Shown one piece after another: positions 1 through 11,640 of a stretch of DNA of 64,000 bases (its first letter is position 1; the number at the start of each line of letters is the position of its first letter). Under the pieces are notes generated by a model. It made no database searches. It was given only the letters and a program-made list of their open reading frames with translations, and was not told the origin of the DNA. This DNA comes from Microthyrium microscopicum (Eukaryota > Ascomycota > Dothideomycetes > Microthyriales > Microthyriaceae). The stretch is from NCBI GenBank assembly GCA_010405405.1, contig MU004234.1, positions 230,993-294,992 on the forward strand, read 5' to 3'. The translations under genes and the position numbers were made by a program.

Positions 1-3000
1 TTGAGGAAGCAATGATCTCGGCACGACAATTCTAACCAGCTGTTGAGTGTTGGCGAGAACAGAGGCAACCATTGGAATGATGACGGAGGTTTTGCCAAGT
101 CCCATATTCATTTGCAGAACACTGTTTTGTCCCGTGGCAGGATCGATTGTAGCGAGGGCTACATCGACTTGATCCGGACGTATCAGAATATTGGACTCGA
201 TCTCCAAGAGTAGCCAATCCGTGTACTTCTCGGGGTTCCAGTTAGCATGCGCAACGGTTCGTAACTCAGTACGCATTCTGCCTGGCACTGACGAAGTCTG
301 AGCTTCTTTAATTCTGAAGAGCTGCTGGAGAGTGGTGATAGTGAGCGCGAATTTGACCAAGGCCTCTTTCATTCCTCGTCCAAAACTCGCCTTGAGGTTC
401 GTCCGAAGTAGTTCTAACAGAGAACATGTTGTCAATGGCGGATATAGCCCGCCTGTGATGAGCCATTGCTCTTGTCCGTCGCCAGCAAGCAAAGCCTGGG
501 TGATGCGCGAAAAGAGCCCCTGTTTTTTCTTTTCTGTATCCTTGATGGCTTTTTCAAGCCACGATGATACATCCGCGTTCAGGTCTTGAGATATCGTGGC
601 AGTATGCCCAATTTTCTCAAGCGCATCTAGACTAGACAAGAGATCGGAAAAGTAATGGTTGCGAACGACGGACGGACTTTCCCGCATTTTGATTGCAATC
701 GACGCGAGTTCTTCACTTTCTGGGGATCGAGGAGAGTTGGGCTGCTTAGTGAGAGGTGAAGGCAGCTTGTGAAATGTCCCACCAAATTGTGTCGCCAGCG
801 ATATCATACTAGAGGTCTTGAAAACCCAGGTGCATTGCTTTCCCAAGAGGTCTTTCGATATTGATCGAGTACTGATGAAATATGACTTGGGAATAAGCGT
901 GGTAGTAGGGCTGCGAAGCTTGACAAGCTGAAGGTCCTCAGGGGTCCGGTTGGCTCTGAGCTCTTTTTGGACAGCTTTGATATATTCGGACAGCTCGTAG
1001 TTGTGAAACAGGCGAAGCCACTCCGTTAGAATGGCTGACTTGATCTTAGAGATATCTTCCGATACGTAACCATTCGGAAACAGCTCTAACAAGTTTTGGA
1101 ACTCTGGCTCTGGACAAGGCCATTGCGAAATTAGGTGCTCTGCAAGTGTAATCGCATGCGAATCAAACTCCTCTTTGCGCTTTCTTTCCACAACAACAAG
1201 ATCAAAGAATGGTGATCGCGTTACTACGCTTGTTGGGAGTGCCCATTTGTTCTTGAGTGGAGTAATAAGGCCAAGTAATGACTCAATCGTTGGGATTTCG
1301 CCACGACGAAAGTCAGTATACGATGCCCCTGATGGAATCTTGAGAGCTTTTAGCTTTCCGTTCACTGCGAAGGCAAGCAAAACACGAATTAAGTGAAGGT
1401 TAAGCTTATGCCGAAAAGAAATCGTGCTGAGCAGAAACAACAAGTTATATAGCTGCTTCTTGGTCGACTTCATGCAACGCTGAATAAGAGAGCCAAATTC
1501 AGTCGCAAAACTCAGATCAAGAGAGGCGCTGAGAGATGATCCGGAAAATTCGGTCTGAAACCCTTGAATCAAGGGCCATTGCTCCAGGATCTCGGCTAGG
1601 TCTGTCGTCGTTTTTGAAAGGTTCGGCCACGAGCGCACCAGACTTGCTGTATACAAGGCGTTGATGGCGGCATTGTCTCGAAGTCCTCGGTCACGAGAAT
1701 CATAAACGCGGTCGGTGATCTTGATATCTGAGCTGGGAACATTGAGAGGCCGTTCGTACAATTGTCTCCGGCTGTAAGCTCGTTCGAGTAGGTGTTGATT
1801 ACCGGGCTCTGGAAGACGTACAAGTGACTTGCTCTTGAGAGTGAATGCTGCGAGGGCGTTTGAAGCTTGACATATGGAAGCTGCGATGAGGGCATAAGCT
1901 TCGTGTTGCATGGACAATCCAAAGTTGGGATCACGGCTTGTCGTTGACAGAAACTTGATTCCTTTGGGGTAGTAGCCTCGCTTCGGACTCAATCGGGCGA
2001 TTGCCTGAATAAATAGCCAGGCTGCAGGTTCGATAGGGGCCCATGGCTGATACGCACCGGAAGTCAACAAACTCACAGCTTCTTCAGTCCCGGTGCGTTT
2101 GGTCAAAGGATCTGGCACAGCAGATGAAGTATAGGCATGTACCATGGCCTTGAAATAGAGTAGTCGAGGCTCCGATGCACACTCGATTCTTCCCAGCAGC
2201 TCATTGATAGTGAAGAGTCCATAGTCTCCGTTATTGTGAACGGTCAATTTGACATGACCTGAGCGGCGCTGACAGCTCAAGTCCCCAATGGGAGTAATGA
2301 TCTTCCGCACTCGTTGGGTTTGCTTTTTGAGATCCCAGAGGACGAGTTTTGAATCAAGTCCGTACCAGGTCAACGCGTCTTGGTCTTTACAGATTTCTGC
2401 ATGGAGCTGATCGCATATCAGTTTACCATGTGGAGTCACCCGAAATGTCAACTGAAAGCGCTTCAGATCAACAAATATGACCTGTTGGTCATTGCGGTAG
2501 ATGGTAAGCTCAGAAGCTTGCTCGAAGTCTGCGAAAATTGCCGATATTTGCTGCGCGACTGGACTTAGCGGATTAATGAGGGTGTGTGCTCCTCGTTTGG
2601 ATGTTAGCGATGTGGCTGTCCGCGACTTCCATCCCAGAAGCCAATTTCGAGAATGCTTTACCCAGAATGCAGGCGCTGGTCGGATTTCCAGCATTTCGGT
2701 CTCAAGATTGAGCCAATGTGAGCAGTCTTTAACAAGGCTAAAGGGCAAGTCATGGTCGCCGAACACTGTTTGTGGGATCAATTCGTATTCTGATCCTTCA
2801 TATCGCACATGTACAATCACCGTCTTGTTTCGGAAACCGATATGAATTTCGTGTCCCTCGGGATTGTTAGCCAGAACATAGGTCATGTTATGTAAGTCCG
2901 AGGGGAGAGTTAGTAGACCTTGCTGACCGAAAAGCTGCTGCAAAATGGGATTCTCGCGAATGGTCACCGGAAGTCGTCCCAAGGAGAGGTAATCGATGCG

Positions 3001-6000
3001 CAAATTGCCTCGGAGAATGTGAAAGTGCACAACCTGTGCTTTGGTGTCTACACTTCCAGTTGTATGCATTTCTACCCATCCATCGCGCTCATCTTCCAGG
3101 AAAATGGGGTTGGAGTACGTTCTTCTAGTCGTGCCTTTGGACTCGGGCCAGTGCTCATTGACTGCAGCCATGAAGCCCTCTGGGTGTTGCGTTATGGAAT
3201 CTTTCACCACTTGCTGCGTGAGCCAGGTTGCTTTGATATCTCTCACTAGAGCGCTTTTCAAAAGGCATGGTTTGGCCAATTCTTCACCAACATCAAAGCT
3301 GTTCTGGATGGTGATGGCACAGCTGATAAACTGGCTAAGAAGAATAGGAGAGAGAATCTGACCCGAGTTCAAGTCTGGCCAGTACGTACGACGGCACAAC
3401 AAGCTGGCCCACAGAGCATATCCAAAATAAACACGAGAAGCCTCAAAATCATCTTTGGTTTGCTGAGCTTCCTCTCGAAGCTGTCGGATCCAGCTCAATG
3501 TGACAGCTCTCGCTTTCAGCAGCAACGTTTGGGCAATGGCCGCGTGGACTCCGAAGCCTAACAGTCGCGAAATGAGGGTTATGAGCGTTTCCATGGCATG
3601 ATTTTCACGCCAGTTTGCTGTGATAGCATCGAGGCGCAAATCAATTTGGGCACAAAGCAACTCGCAGAGCGATTTGTGGATGAGTAAATGATTAGCATCT
3701 CGCAGAAAGCCGACAGTCGGGCCAACAGAGCCAACGTGGCAGATAAGTTGATCCAGAGCAATGGTAGTATCTTCTTTACTGAAGTTCATGGTCGGAGACA
3801 CCATTTCTATCAAGATTTTCAACCAGCGGTTGTTTATGTCGGAACATAGAGTCTGATAGGATGTGAACTCGTGCACGTTGAATCCCTGTGGACACAACGG
3901 CTCTCTCGCCAGCACTTCATTCGAGCTTGGGCCTATTGAACTAAGAAGCGAATCAAATACCGGCTCAAGTGACTTGATGGGAGAGGTTGTGTTTAGACGA
4001 AAAGTACACATGTGCGAAAAGAAGGGGTGGCTTGGTCTTCTGCTAGTCCAAGTCTTGGATGAGTTGTCAAAGTACTCGAGCGTTAGTGCATTTGGCAGGC
4101 AAACCGATTCTAGAGGAGTTGGAAAGTCGATCTTTTTGTAATGGGTCCCGGTGAAGACTTTCGTTGTCGATGCCAATCCAACTCCCATAACCGTTCGCTT
4201 GAAGTAATTCTTCATCGGCTCAAACTCATGAAGAGTGACGGGTGGAGATTGAGTATCCATCTTGTCTGGAGGCAATGCAATAGTTGCAATGATAGTCCAG
4301 GTTACAGACCGATAAGCTTCCAGTGCGTTGGGACACAGTAACTCAAAAATCACAGCCTTAGCACTGGTGGAATCTTCAGGTAGGAAATTCTCGTGGATGA
4401 AAATCTTTGTCCGCCTCATACATCGCAAGTGGTAGCAGCGATCGCATTCCTTTCTGAGGTCCTTATCTTGGCGACCCTTAACAAAACAATCGTGGACGGA
4501 TGACAGAAATTCGTCGTGCTCTTCGGCATAGTAATCATTAGATTTTGTCCATTCGGCTTGTTTTTCTTTCTTGGCTGCAGCTGATTCCAAATTGATTTTT
4601 TCACGCAGAGCCTTGAACTTTTCCACATAATCTTCCTGTTCGTAAAACTTCTCTGCAAAGCAACCTTTGCTTGGACCGTCAAAAATAGAGACCTTTGGGT
4701 ACTCCAAGTCGGCTGTGCGAGTGCTCAAATAGCCTTGAATCGCATTGAGACGAATGATATCTTCCTTTTCAGAAAGAATCAGAAAATTGAGCTGCTCTGA
4801 GCGGAATAGTGGATTGTATGCAGATAGCAATGGGTAAGCGGCACAAGCATACTTATCCATGCAGACCCACAGCTCCATGATAGATAGTATCATGACACCG
4901 CACTGCCGAGGATTGCTGACATATGCATCTTGGCACAGTTCTATGTACTCTTGGAGTCGGGTTGCAAATGAGAGACAAGCCGTCGCGCTGTTACCAGCTG
5001 GAGTTGGATTTTTGCACGCGGATTGGTTCTCATGCTCCACTTGGGCTAACGAGTGATAACGGCTGGCAATTCGATCAAAACTCTCTTCCGACGTATCGAG
5101 TTCTAGATCACCGGTAACTGGGGCCATGCTAGCGGTGGTGCCATCTCGGCGTGCCTTTGCGTGGTCCAGAACTTCGGATAGGTAATGCTCGGAGTTGGGT
5201 AGCGGTAGCAACAACTCTCCGGCTGCTGCCTGTCCTGGCACTGAAGGCACTCGACGGCAGAATAGACTTTTCTCTTTTCCGAACTTCTTTGTCATGTATT
5301 TATCGGCCGATTTGATTGCGGAGCGGAATTTGGGCGCAAATTGTCTGAATCGATCATGCCAGATAGTGCTTTGAATACCGCGCAAGAGAGTCCCCAACTT
5401 TGATAAACGGCGAGCAAATTTTGCCTTCACCAGATTGGTGAGGTCAATGGACAAGTTCTCAGAGACACAATCGTTGAGAAGTTTCATCATGAAGATACAG
5501 AAAAGTAATTTGTAGCAGGCGCGTCCCGGCTCGGCTCCAAGTCTCTCTGTCAACTGACGAAGAACTCCGACTCGAAGAACAAGCCATCTTCCAGATCTTC
5601 GCCATGGCAAGTCTAGGCCCTCTTTCCAGCAGACATCGTCTCGAATTCGTTTTCGCAGTGCTGGGGGATACACTCTCTCGCCAAGTGCCTCAATCATTGT
5701 GATGAATAAAGACGTGATCAGTGCTGGATTCACGCTCTCGCGTTTCTCGTAAGTTTCCGTGCCGGCTTTGAGAGCAAAAAGTGCAAACCGCTTGACCGAT
5801 TCCGTGCTGCATTGATCGAGGAAAGCAGCCACTTCGAGTTGGAAAGAGGGATCGCAGAAAGTTGAGTATGGGATTTGGGCCGCGCCTTGAGAGAAAAACG
5901 TCCATTCTAGAGCATTAGACGAATCTAGCACCTTCTCTGACTTCGCGGAAGCTTCAGTTGCTTCAAAGCGAACCGTATCTTCTTCTCCCCTGTTGAATTT

Positions 6001-6396
6001 AGTAACTTGATAAGCTGAATAGAGTGTGGGAGCATACCGAACGATGCGTCGAATGAAAAGCCCAGAATTTTGCTCAGCAATGTACACAATGATAGTGCTG
6101 TTTGGTTGCAGTCCACGGATTTCGTTAAGGAGAGACTCCCGAATGACATACCCATCTGCGTGAATGGACTGAGATATGCGTAAAACCCCTCGAACTGCGT
6201 CCCAGACACGATAGCCTTTGTGGGGATCGAAGTCTCGGATGTCGATGGCAGCTTTAGTGAGACGAACATTGAGATTATCTTCAATGTAGCTGCGATACTT
6301 TTCTTGCTCGTGGGGGAGGTTTGTGTGCAAACACACATGGTCCACCACCGATTCAAGAAGGCGCGAGTCGCTTGGGGCCTCGTCCATCGCCTCCAT
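1..6396 (-). CDS. Giant DUF3638/DUF3645-family protein, N-terminal 2132 codons (partial, runs off left edge)
   Basis: I read every codon from the ATG at 6396-6394 down to base 1: there is no stop and no need for an intron, so at least 2132 residues lie here and the C-terminus is outside the window. Near residue 2095 (bases ~90-125) is a P-loop-like motif, NMGLGKTSVIIPMV, after an ESNILIRPDQ stretch. That pairing is typical of the DUF3638 domain, seen in very large fungal and protist proteins of unknown biochemical role. A Lys/Glu-rich coiled-coil-like segment (bases ~4500-4650) is followed by a Cys-containing DRCYHLRCMRRTKIF segment, also usual in the family. The N-terminus is probably a DUF6606-type region. 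ATG 6396 is the first in frame after the upstream stop near 6600. Family assignment is firm; I know of no established function. Confidence 0.9.
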   Translation of the reverse strand, partial: MEAMDEAPSDSRLLESVVDHVCLHTNLPHEQEKYRSYIEDNLNVRLTKAAIDIRDFDPHKGYRVWDAVRGVLRISQSIHADGYVIRESLLNEIRGLQPNSTIIVYIAEQNSGLFIRRIVRYAPTLYSAYQVTKFNRGEEDTVRFEATEASAKSEKVLDSSNALEWTFFSQGAAQIPYSTFCDPSFQLEVAAFLDQCSTESVKRFALFALKAGTETYEKRESVNPALITSLFITMIEALGERVYPPALRKRIRDDVCWKEGLDLPWRRSGRWLVLRVGVLRQLTERLGAEPGRACYKLLFCIFMMKLLNDCVSENLSIDLTNLVKAKFARRLSKLGTLLRGIQSTIWHDRFRQFAPKFRSAIKSADKYMTKKFGKEKSLFCRRVPSVPGQAAAGELLLPLPNSEHYLSEVLDHAKARRDGTTASMAPVTGDLELDTSEESFDRIASRYHSLAQVEHENQSACKNPTPAGNSATACLSFATRLQEYIELCQDAYVSNPRQCGVMILSIMELWVCMDKYACAAYPLLSAYNPLFRSEQLNFLILSEKEDIIRLNAIQGYLSTRTADLEYPKVSIFDGPSKGCFAEKFYEQEDYVEKFKALREKINLESAAAKKEKQAEWTKSNDYYAEEHDEFLSSVHDCFVKGRQDKDLRKECDRCYHLRCMRRTKIFIHENFLPEDSTSAKAVIFELLCPNALEAYRSVTWTIIATIALPPDKMDTQSPPVTLHEFEPMKNYFKRTVMGVGLASTTKVFTGTHYKKIDFPTPLESVCLPNALTLEYFDNSSKTWTSRRPSHPFFSHMCTFRLNTTSPIKSLEPVFDSLLSSIGPSSNEVLAREPLCPQGFNVHEFTSYQTLCSDINNRWLKILIEMVSPTMNFSKEDTTIALDQLICHVGSVGPTVGFLRDANHLLIHKSLCELLCAQIDLRLDAITANWRENHAMETLITLISRLLGFGVHAAIAQTLLLKARAVTLSWIRQLREEAQQTKDDFEASRVYFGYALWASLLCRRTYWPDLNSGQILSPILLSQFISCAITIQNSFDVGEELAKPCLLKSALVRDIKATWLTQQVVKDSITQHPEGFMAAVNEHWPESKGTTRRTYSNPIFLEDERDGWVEMHTTGSVDTKAQVVHFHILRGNLRIDYLSLGRLPVTIRENPILQQLFGQQGLLTLPSDLHNMTYVLANNPEGHEIHIGFRNKTVIVHVRYEGSEYELIPQTVFGDHDLPFSLVKDCSHWLNLETEMLEIRPAPAFWVKHSRNWLLGWKSRTATSLTSKRGAHTLINPLSPVAQQISAIFADFEQASELTIYRNDQQVIFVDLKRFQLTFRVTPHGKLICDQLHAEICKDQDALTWYGLDSKLVLWDLKKQTQRVRKIITPIGDLSCQRRSGHVKLTVHNNGDYGLFTINELLGRIECASEPRLLYFKAMVHAYTSSAVPDPLTKRTGTEEAVSLLTSGAYQPWAPIEPAAWLFIQAIARLSPKRGYYPKGIKFLSTTSRDPNFGLSMQHEAYALIAASICQASNALAAFTLKSKSLVRLPEPGNQHLLERAYSRRQLYERPLNVPSSDIKITDRVYDSRDRGLRDNAAINALYTASLVRSWPNLSKTTTDLAEILEQWPLIQGFQTEFSGSSLSASLDLSFATEFGSLIQRCMKSTKKQLYNLLFLLSTISFRHKLNLHLIRVLLAFAVNGKLKALKIPSGASYTDFRRGEIPTIESLLGLITPLKNKWALPTSVVTRSPFFDLVVVERKRKEEFDSHAITLAEHLISQWPCPEPEFQNLLELFPNGYVSEDISKIKSAILTEWLRLFHNYELSEYIKAVQKELRANRTPEDLQLVKLRSPTTTLIPKSYFISTRSISKDLLGKQCTWVFKTSSMISLATQFGGTFHKLPSPLTKQPNSPRSPESEELASIAIKMRESPSVVRNHYFSDLLSSLDALEKIGHTATISQDLNADVSSWLEKAIKDTEKKKQGLFSRITQALLAGDGQEQWLITGGLYPPLTTCSLLELLRTNLKASFGRGMKEALVKFALTITTLQQLFRIKEAQTSSVPGRMRTELRTVAHANWNPEKYTDWLLLEIESNILIRPDQVDVALATIDPATGQNSVLQMNMGLGKTSVIIPMVASVLANTQQLVRIVVPRSLLPQ

Positions 6397-9226
6397 AGCG
6401 ACGGAAGATGGTTGGTCAGTGGCGTGTGCAAAGTGAGCGATATGAAAGAACCGAGTAAGTGAAGGAAGCTGAAAGCTGATTGAAAAGAGGCTTGAGAGAG
6501 AGTAAGGGTCAAGTCGAATTTGAAGCTGAAGGAAGAGAAGAAAACAACTTCCAAGGTCCAAAGGTTGGAGGAGGGCAAATTGCTGTGGGTGCCTAAACTA
6601 GCTCTTGGAAACATGGAAAGCACGTTCTGCGTTGCTTCCAAAGTGGGCAATTCCTCCTTTGATCAATCCATTGTGAGGCAGTAGCAATGGACTCGAGGAG
6701 TGGGTGCTTCCTGCCTTGAAGGCGCGTGTTCTCATGGGCAACGCGGGTTGCCGCGTGGCGCGCTTAACTCTTGAAAGTCTCGTCTCCATTGAGCGCGTAG
6801 TGAGGGTGCTCAAAGGAAGAATGCGGAGAATTAGTGATAACTCTTCGAAAATGGCAATCGTGGCCAGGGTAGGTGACTGGAGGAAACTATTCCTGCTCTC
6901 CAGTGGTTGGAAGCCTGAATCCAAAGAGATCCACAGGGGAAGACACGGCTTCTGCTGAGCTATGATCTCAAGTCTGCGTCAAGATGACTTTGTAGATCTT
7001 GAAGACTGTGAAGACGAGAAGGTTCCCGCGCCGGATGACCACCATCGTCCCGAGTTTTAAAGGACATCTTCTCTGCTCCTCGCATTAACATGAAGTAGCT
7101 CAGGAAGAGTTATGAAGCAACACTCCAGGGCTCAGCTATCCAAATTGACAATTTGATCCGAATTGTTGAAATGTCGGGAGAAGGTAGAAGAAGAAAGTGT
7201 GGCCTGAAATATATGATCTTGGTCCGTCTGTATCTGCCTAAACCTCAGAAATAGCCCCGCTGGAGATGTCATGAGATCATTCAGTTCGTCTTTGACTTGC
7301 ATATGCCTAGCTCTTTCTCCGGAACGCATCTCCTTTCTTCTTTCTACATATGAAAAATAGCTCTATGGAGTCAGAATGTATTAGATATGTTAAACTGCCA
7401 GCAAGATCTAATTCACTGTCACATTTCCAGAAGTAAACTACGTTTTGTCCGTGGGCGAGGAGAGATACGTATGGACATTCCGATGAGATATGTTAGCTAG
7501 CATGGCAGTGCATACATTGTTCGGGCACGAGAGATCATACAGAGCCCCAGTGGTTGTCTTCGAGGAGAGCACCTACGTCGGCCAAGAAGGATCGTGCTCT
7601 GAGAGATAACAATGGCCTGTGATATATTGGAGGAATCCCTAAGCCATGACGAACATGACAGCTCACGGCAGGTTCAAAAATACTCGACTTGAGAGGTAGA
7701 TAATGAATATCCTTGGACAGATGGTTTTCCGGTACGCTCCTATTCCACGCCTTCACACTGGAGTTGTACCTTTAATGGAATCCTATATCTCTTTGGTATG
7801 TAGGCATGAAGTACGAGGTTGGATCGCCCGGAAGAGATCATAAGGTCCAAATAAATGCCAGACGACAGGGCCAATCAAACCCGCGCACTTTCAAAGTGAC
7901 GGATGTATTTGCAGGGTTGATAAACAAGGCTATCGAATTCCGACTCGACACGATGGGTACTTATCATTGAGTTGGGCGAACAAGAGCTTCAGGGCGGCAA
8001 TCAAATTCACTTGGCTTCGGACAAATGGAACCGTTTCTTGTCAAAATGAAAAAGATGCCTGTATCCTGCCGTTGCTGGGTCTTTTAACTTCCAGTGATAA
8101 CGATATTATGTGGGTCGCGACAGATATTATCCAGCATTGTTTTGGAGCTGCGGGATTAATCAATGGAGACAGGATGAATTGCCGGTTTTACAGACTCCAG
8201 AGCCAGGGCATTCCACGGGCTTGGGTTTTGAGAGAGTACAGCGACAAATTGTGGGGTAGGCAGGAAGCTCAAAGTGAGCTCGCGTGCTCCATAGCCTAAT
8301 GAAGATCAGCCTCATGGTCAATATTTTGTTGGGAGGAAAGTGTATGGGAGGTTTTATACTTGTTGCTCTGCTGCCAAACTAACAGTCAAACTCTTGTTCG
8401 TGATTGCTGCGAGTTAAGCTGTTGCTGTTGTTTCAATATGATCATCGTTCCAGATTCTGCATTGGATACCTAGATGAAAATGATTTAAAGAGTGTGAATT
8501 TTCGGACAGAGTCGGGATGGTTTCATGTGAAATGAATGGCTACGCCTCATCCTACTGCCGGCCTCATGATTTCTTCAGGGATCGTATACTGCGGGGAGTT
8601 GGATCGGGAACTGCTGCAGCGTGGAGCTGGCTGTGTCTTTCCATCTTGCAATCAAGCGGGAGCGCTTGTCATTGACATCGAACACCTCGCAACTCATCGA
8701 CTCTCCAGCGTTTGTTGGATATAGGCGTTCAGTGTGACTTTTACCGGCGTTGAGGGATAGACTTGGACGCGTTTTGCTACAAGATATCAAGGGCATGAGC
8801 TTTGGAGTCGTGTCGCCCTAGGCAAGCACGGGCCCATCGATGTCATGGTTTCAGCGAACATTTCCGCAGCGCGGAAGAATACGGCATTACCTCCTCGGTA
8901 GCAAAGGAGCAAGGCCGACAAGCAACCAATCACACAAGTATCGTGAAGTCAAGCAGCTGGACTTCGGGACCTGGGTCATTCAGCGCGCTGAGATCCCACG
9001 ACATTCGCTTTGTTGTATAAAAGCTTTGCGGGTGCCGCCGGTTCTGCCTCAATTGCCCTTTTCCAAAAATCTCCACTCCTCCTTGCTCCATCGTCAGGTG
9101 TTTGAACATTCATCCCATCACCTCTACAAGCCATCTTCCTTCAATCAAGGCTTAAGACGACATATATCAACATTACGGCACAATCCTCGTCATATCACTC
9201 CTCATCCACGCATCGCCACCGTCACA
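6397..9226. other. Gene-poor stretch, 2.8 kb
   Basis: This lies between the divergent DUF3638 gene and the carboxykinase gene. Several open frames of 60-145 codons exist (for example 6598-6924 on minus and 7967-8299 on plus). None shows a recognisable domain, signal peptide or convincing intron pair. The right end, about 9040-9226, is C/T-rich and is probably the 5' leader of the carboxykinase gene. A diverged or lineage-specific gene cannot be excluded. Confidence 0.5.
9016..9023 (+). promoter_or_regulatory. TATA box of the carboxykinase gene
   Basis: TATAAAAG lies about 204 nt upstream of the ATG at 9227, followed by a pyrimidine-rich leader. Position and sequence fit a core promoter; transcription start was not determined. 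Confidence 0.5.
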
Positions 9227-11640
9227 ATGGTTCCCACAGTAAATCAAACCACCCTTTATCCGCAGGGCATTGAGTAGGTCGACTCAACATTATACATGCC
9301 AACGGATTTATATTGACATTTGCTCCCAGGCCACAGCGAGAACACACAGAGATTGAAGAGGAGCTTCATGAGACCGCTCACATCGACTACGACCGTGTTT
9401 CAATTGTGGGTTCCACATCAAACGCAATTGGCTTTCGAAGGTTTGCTAATTGTTTCTTAGGTTGCTAACCCACCGGTTGCTGCTCTCTACGAAGATGCTC
9501 TCGTGTACGAAACCGGCTCTGCCATCACATCCTCAGGAGCCTTGACAGCTTTCTCCGGAGCCAAGACTGGCCGCTCTCCATCAGACAAGAGAATTGTAGA
9601 AGAGGAAACTTCCAAGGACCACGTCTGGTGGGGACCTGTCAACAAGCCAATGTCGACTGAAGTGAGTTTTGCCAATTTTCTTTACCCTGCACTTTATTTG
9701 TCGGTGAAGAGCATTGAAAGTCAGCTGTCGTAAAAGGCGTTACGGGCTCGAGCTTTTGTCCAGCCTGTGATTCATCGGTTCAGCGGTCAACGTCACTTGA
9801 ACCTGGCCTGTAGGGTTGAAGTGTCGGTTGGATACGGCGAGACACGAGAAAAAAACCTCGGCGATTTCTGCATGCATTTTGAGAAATCGAGATTTGCCCC
9901 TCTCGCTTCTGCTGCCCCGCATTCGCTTAAACTTGCCCAGACTGGGCTCTGGCCAATGCTCTTTTAGCCCCTTTTTCTTTTGATGCTGCAGGGGTTTATG
10001 CAAGAAATGTCGACTAATTAACTGACAGGTCTGGCGAATTAACCGCGAACGTGCCATCGACTACCTCAACACCAGAAGTCGTATCTATGTTATCGATGGT
10101 TATGCTGGATGGGATCCAAAATACCGAATCTCAGTTCGTGTCGTCTGCGCGCGTGCTTACCATGCTCTCTTCATGCGTAACATGTTGATTCGACCAACTG
10201 CCGAACAACTCGAAGGCTTCCACCCCGACTATGTTATCTACAATGCTGGTGCTTTCCCAGCCAACCGATACACCAAGGGCATGACCTCTTCCACCTCGGT
10301 TGCTGTCAACTTTGCGGATAAGGAGATGGTTATTCTTGGTACGGAGTACGCCGGAGAGATGAAGAAGGGTATCTTCACCGTTCTCTTCTACGAAATGCCC
10401 GTCAAGCACAACGTGTTGACTCTCCACTCCTCTGCCAACCAAGGTCAAAGCGGAGATGTCACCGTCTTCTTCGGTCTTTCAGGTACTGGCAAGACCACTC
10501 TCTCTGCTGATCCCAAGCGTGCTTTGATCGGAGACGACGAGCATTGCTGGAGTGACACTGGCATCTTCAATATTGAAGGAGGTTGCTACGCCAAGTGCAT
10601 CGGTTTGTCTGGCGAGAAGGAACCAGATATCTACAACGCCATTCGTTTCGGATCCATCCTCGAGAACGTCGTTTTCGACCCCAACACTCGTGTTGTCGAC
10701 TATGATGACTCTACCCTCACTGAAAACACTCGATGGTAAGTCAAGTTCACTATACATTGATACAAATGAGCTAATAAACTTCAGTGCCTACCCAATTGAG
10801 TTCATCGAGAACACTCTCATTCCCTGCGTCTCCGATAACCACCCAACCAACATCATTCTCCTCACCTGTGATGCTCGTGGTGTCCTCCCACCAATCTCCA
10901 AACTCACCCGTGAGCAAACCATGTTCCACTTCATTTCCGGTTACACATCCAAGATGGCTGGTACAGAAGTTGGCATTACTGAGCCACAAGCTACTTTCTC
11001 CGCTTGCTTCGCTCAACCTTTCCTTGCTCTCCACCCCATGAAGTACGCCACCATGTTGGCTGAGAAGATGGCTCAACACAAGACCAACGTCTGGTTGCTT
11101 AACACCGGTTGGGTTGGTGCCGGTGCCTCCACTGGTGGCAAGCGTTGCCCACTCAAGTACACCCGCGCCATCCTCGATGCCATCCACTCCGGTGAACTCA
11201 TCAAGTCTGAGTACGAGACCTACCAGACCTTCAACCTCCAAGTACCCCAGACCTGCCCTGGAGTGCCCGACGAGCTCCTCAACCCTGCCAAATCATGGAC
11301 TGGCACCGCCAACTTCAACGAGGAAGTCAGCAAGCTCGCTGGTCTCTTCAACGAGAACTTCAAGAAGTACGCTGACCAAGCTACTCCCGATGTTATCGCT
11401 GCTGGACCTGTCGTTGCCGAGGCCAATGGCACTACCAACGGTGCAACCAATGGCCAATCTAATGGCGCTGCTGCTGCTGAAAAGCCAGTAGTGCCAGTCA
11501 CCGAGAGCGAGCCCAAATTCGTTGAGCAAACTGCTCAAGCACCCATGAAAGAGGCACCCGCCGCTGAGCAAGCTCCTCAAACGGAAGCACCCGCCGCCGA
11601 AGCCACTCCCGCTGCTCCTCAACCACAAGTCGCCCAATAG
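9227..11640 (+). CDS. pck1: Phosphoenolpyruvate carboxykinase (ATP), 628 aa
   Basis: Exons 9227-9273, 9330-9405, 9461-9661, 10029-10735 and 10785-11640 join in phase. The enzyme converts oxaloacetate and ATP to phosphoenolpyruvate, CO2 and ADP, the committed step of gluconeogenesis in the cytosol. Hallmarks are the P-loop [11 protein letters not shown], the GRSPSDK segment, the [10 protein letters not shown] segment and the conserved [15 protein letters not shown] region. The first about 552 residues match the usual family length. They are followed by about 76 residues rich in Ala, Pro, Glu, Gln and Asn-Gly (bases ~11410-11637), which I cannot tie to a function. Intron 3 (9662-10028, 367 nt) is far longer than the other three (49-56 nt). 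Open frames on the opposite strand here are codon-bias shadows. The identification is secure. Confidence 0.97.

Noticed and set aside
7967-8299. 110-codon plus-strand frame
   Set aside because: No domain, signal peptide or splice context; within chance length for this base composition.
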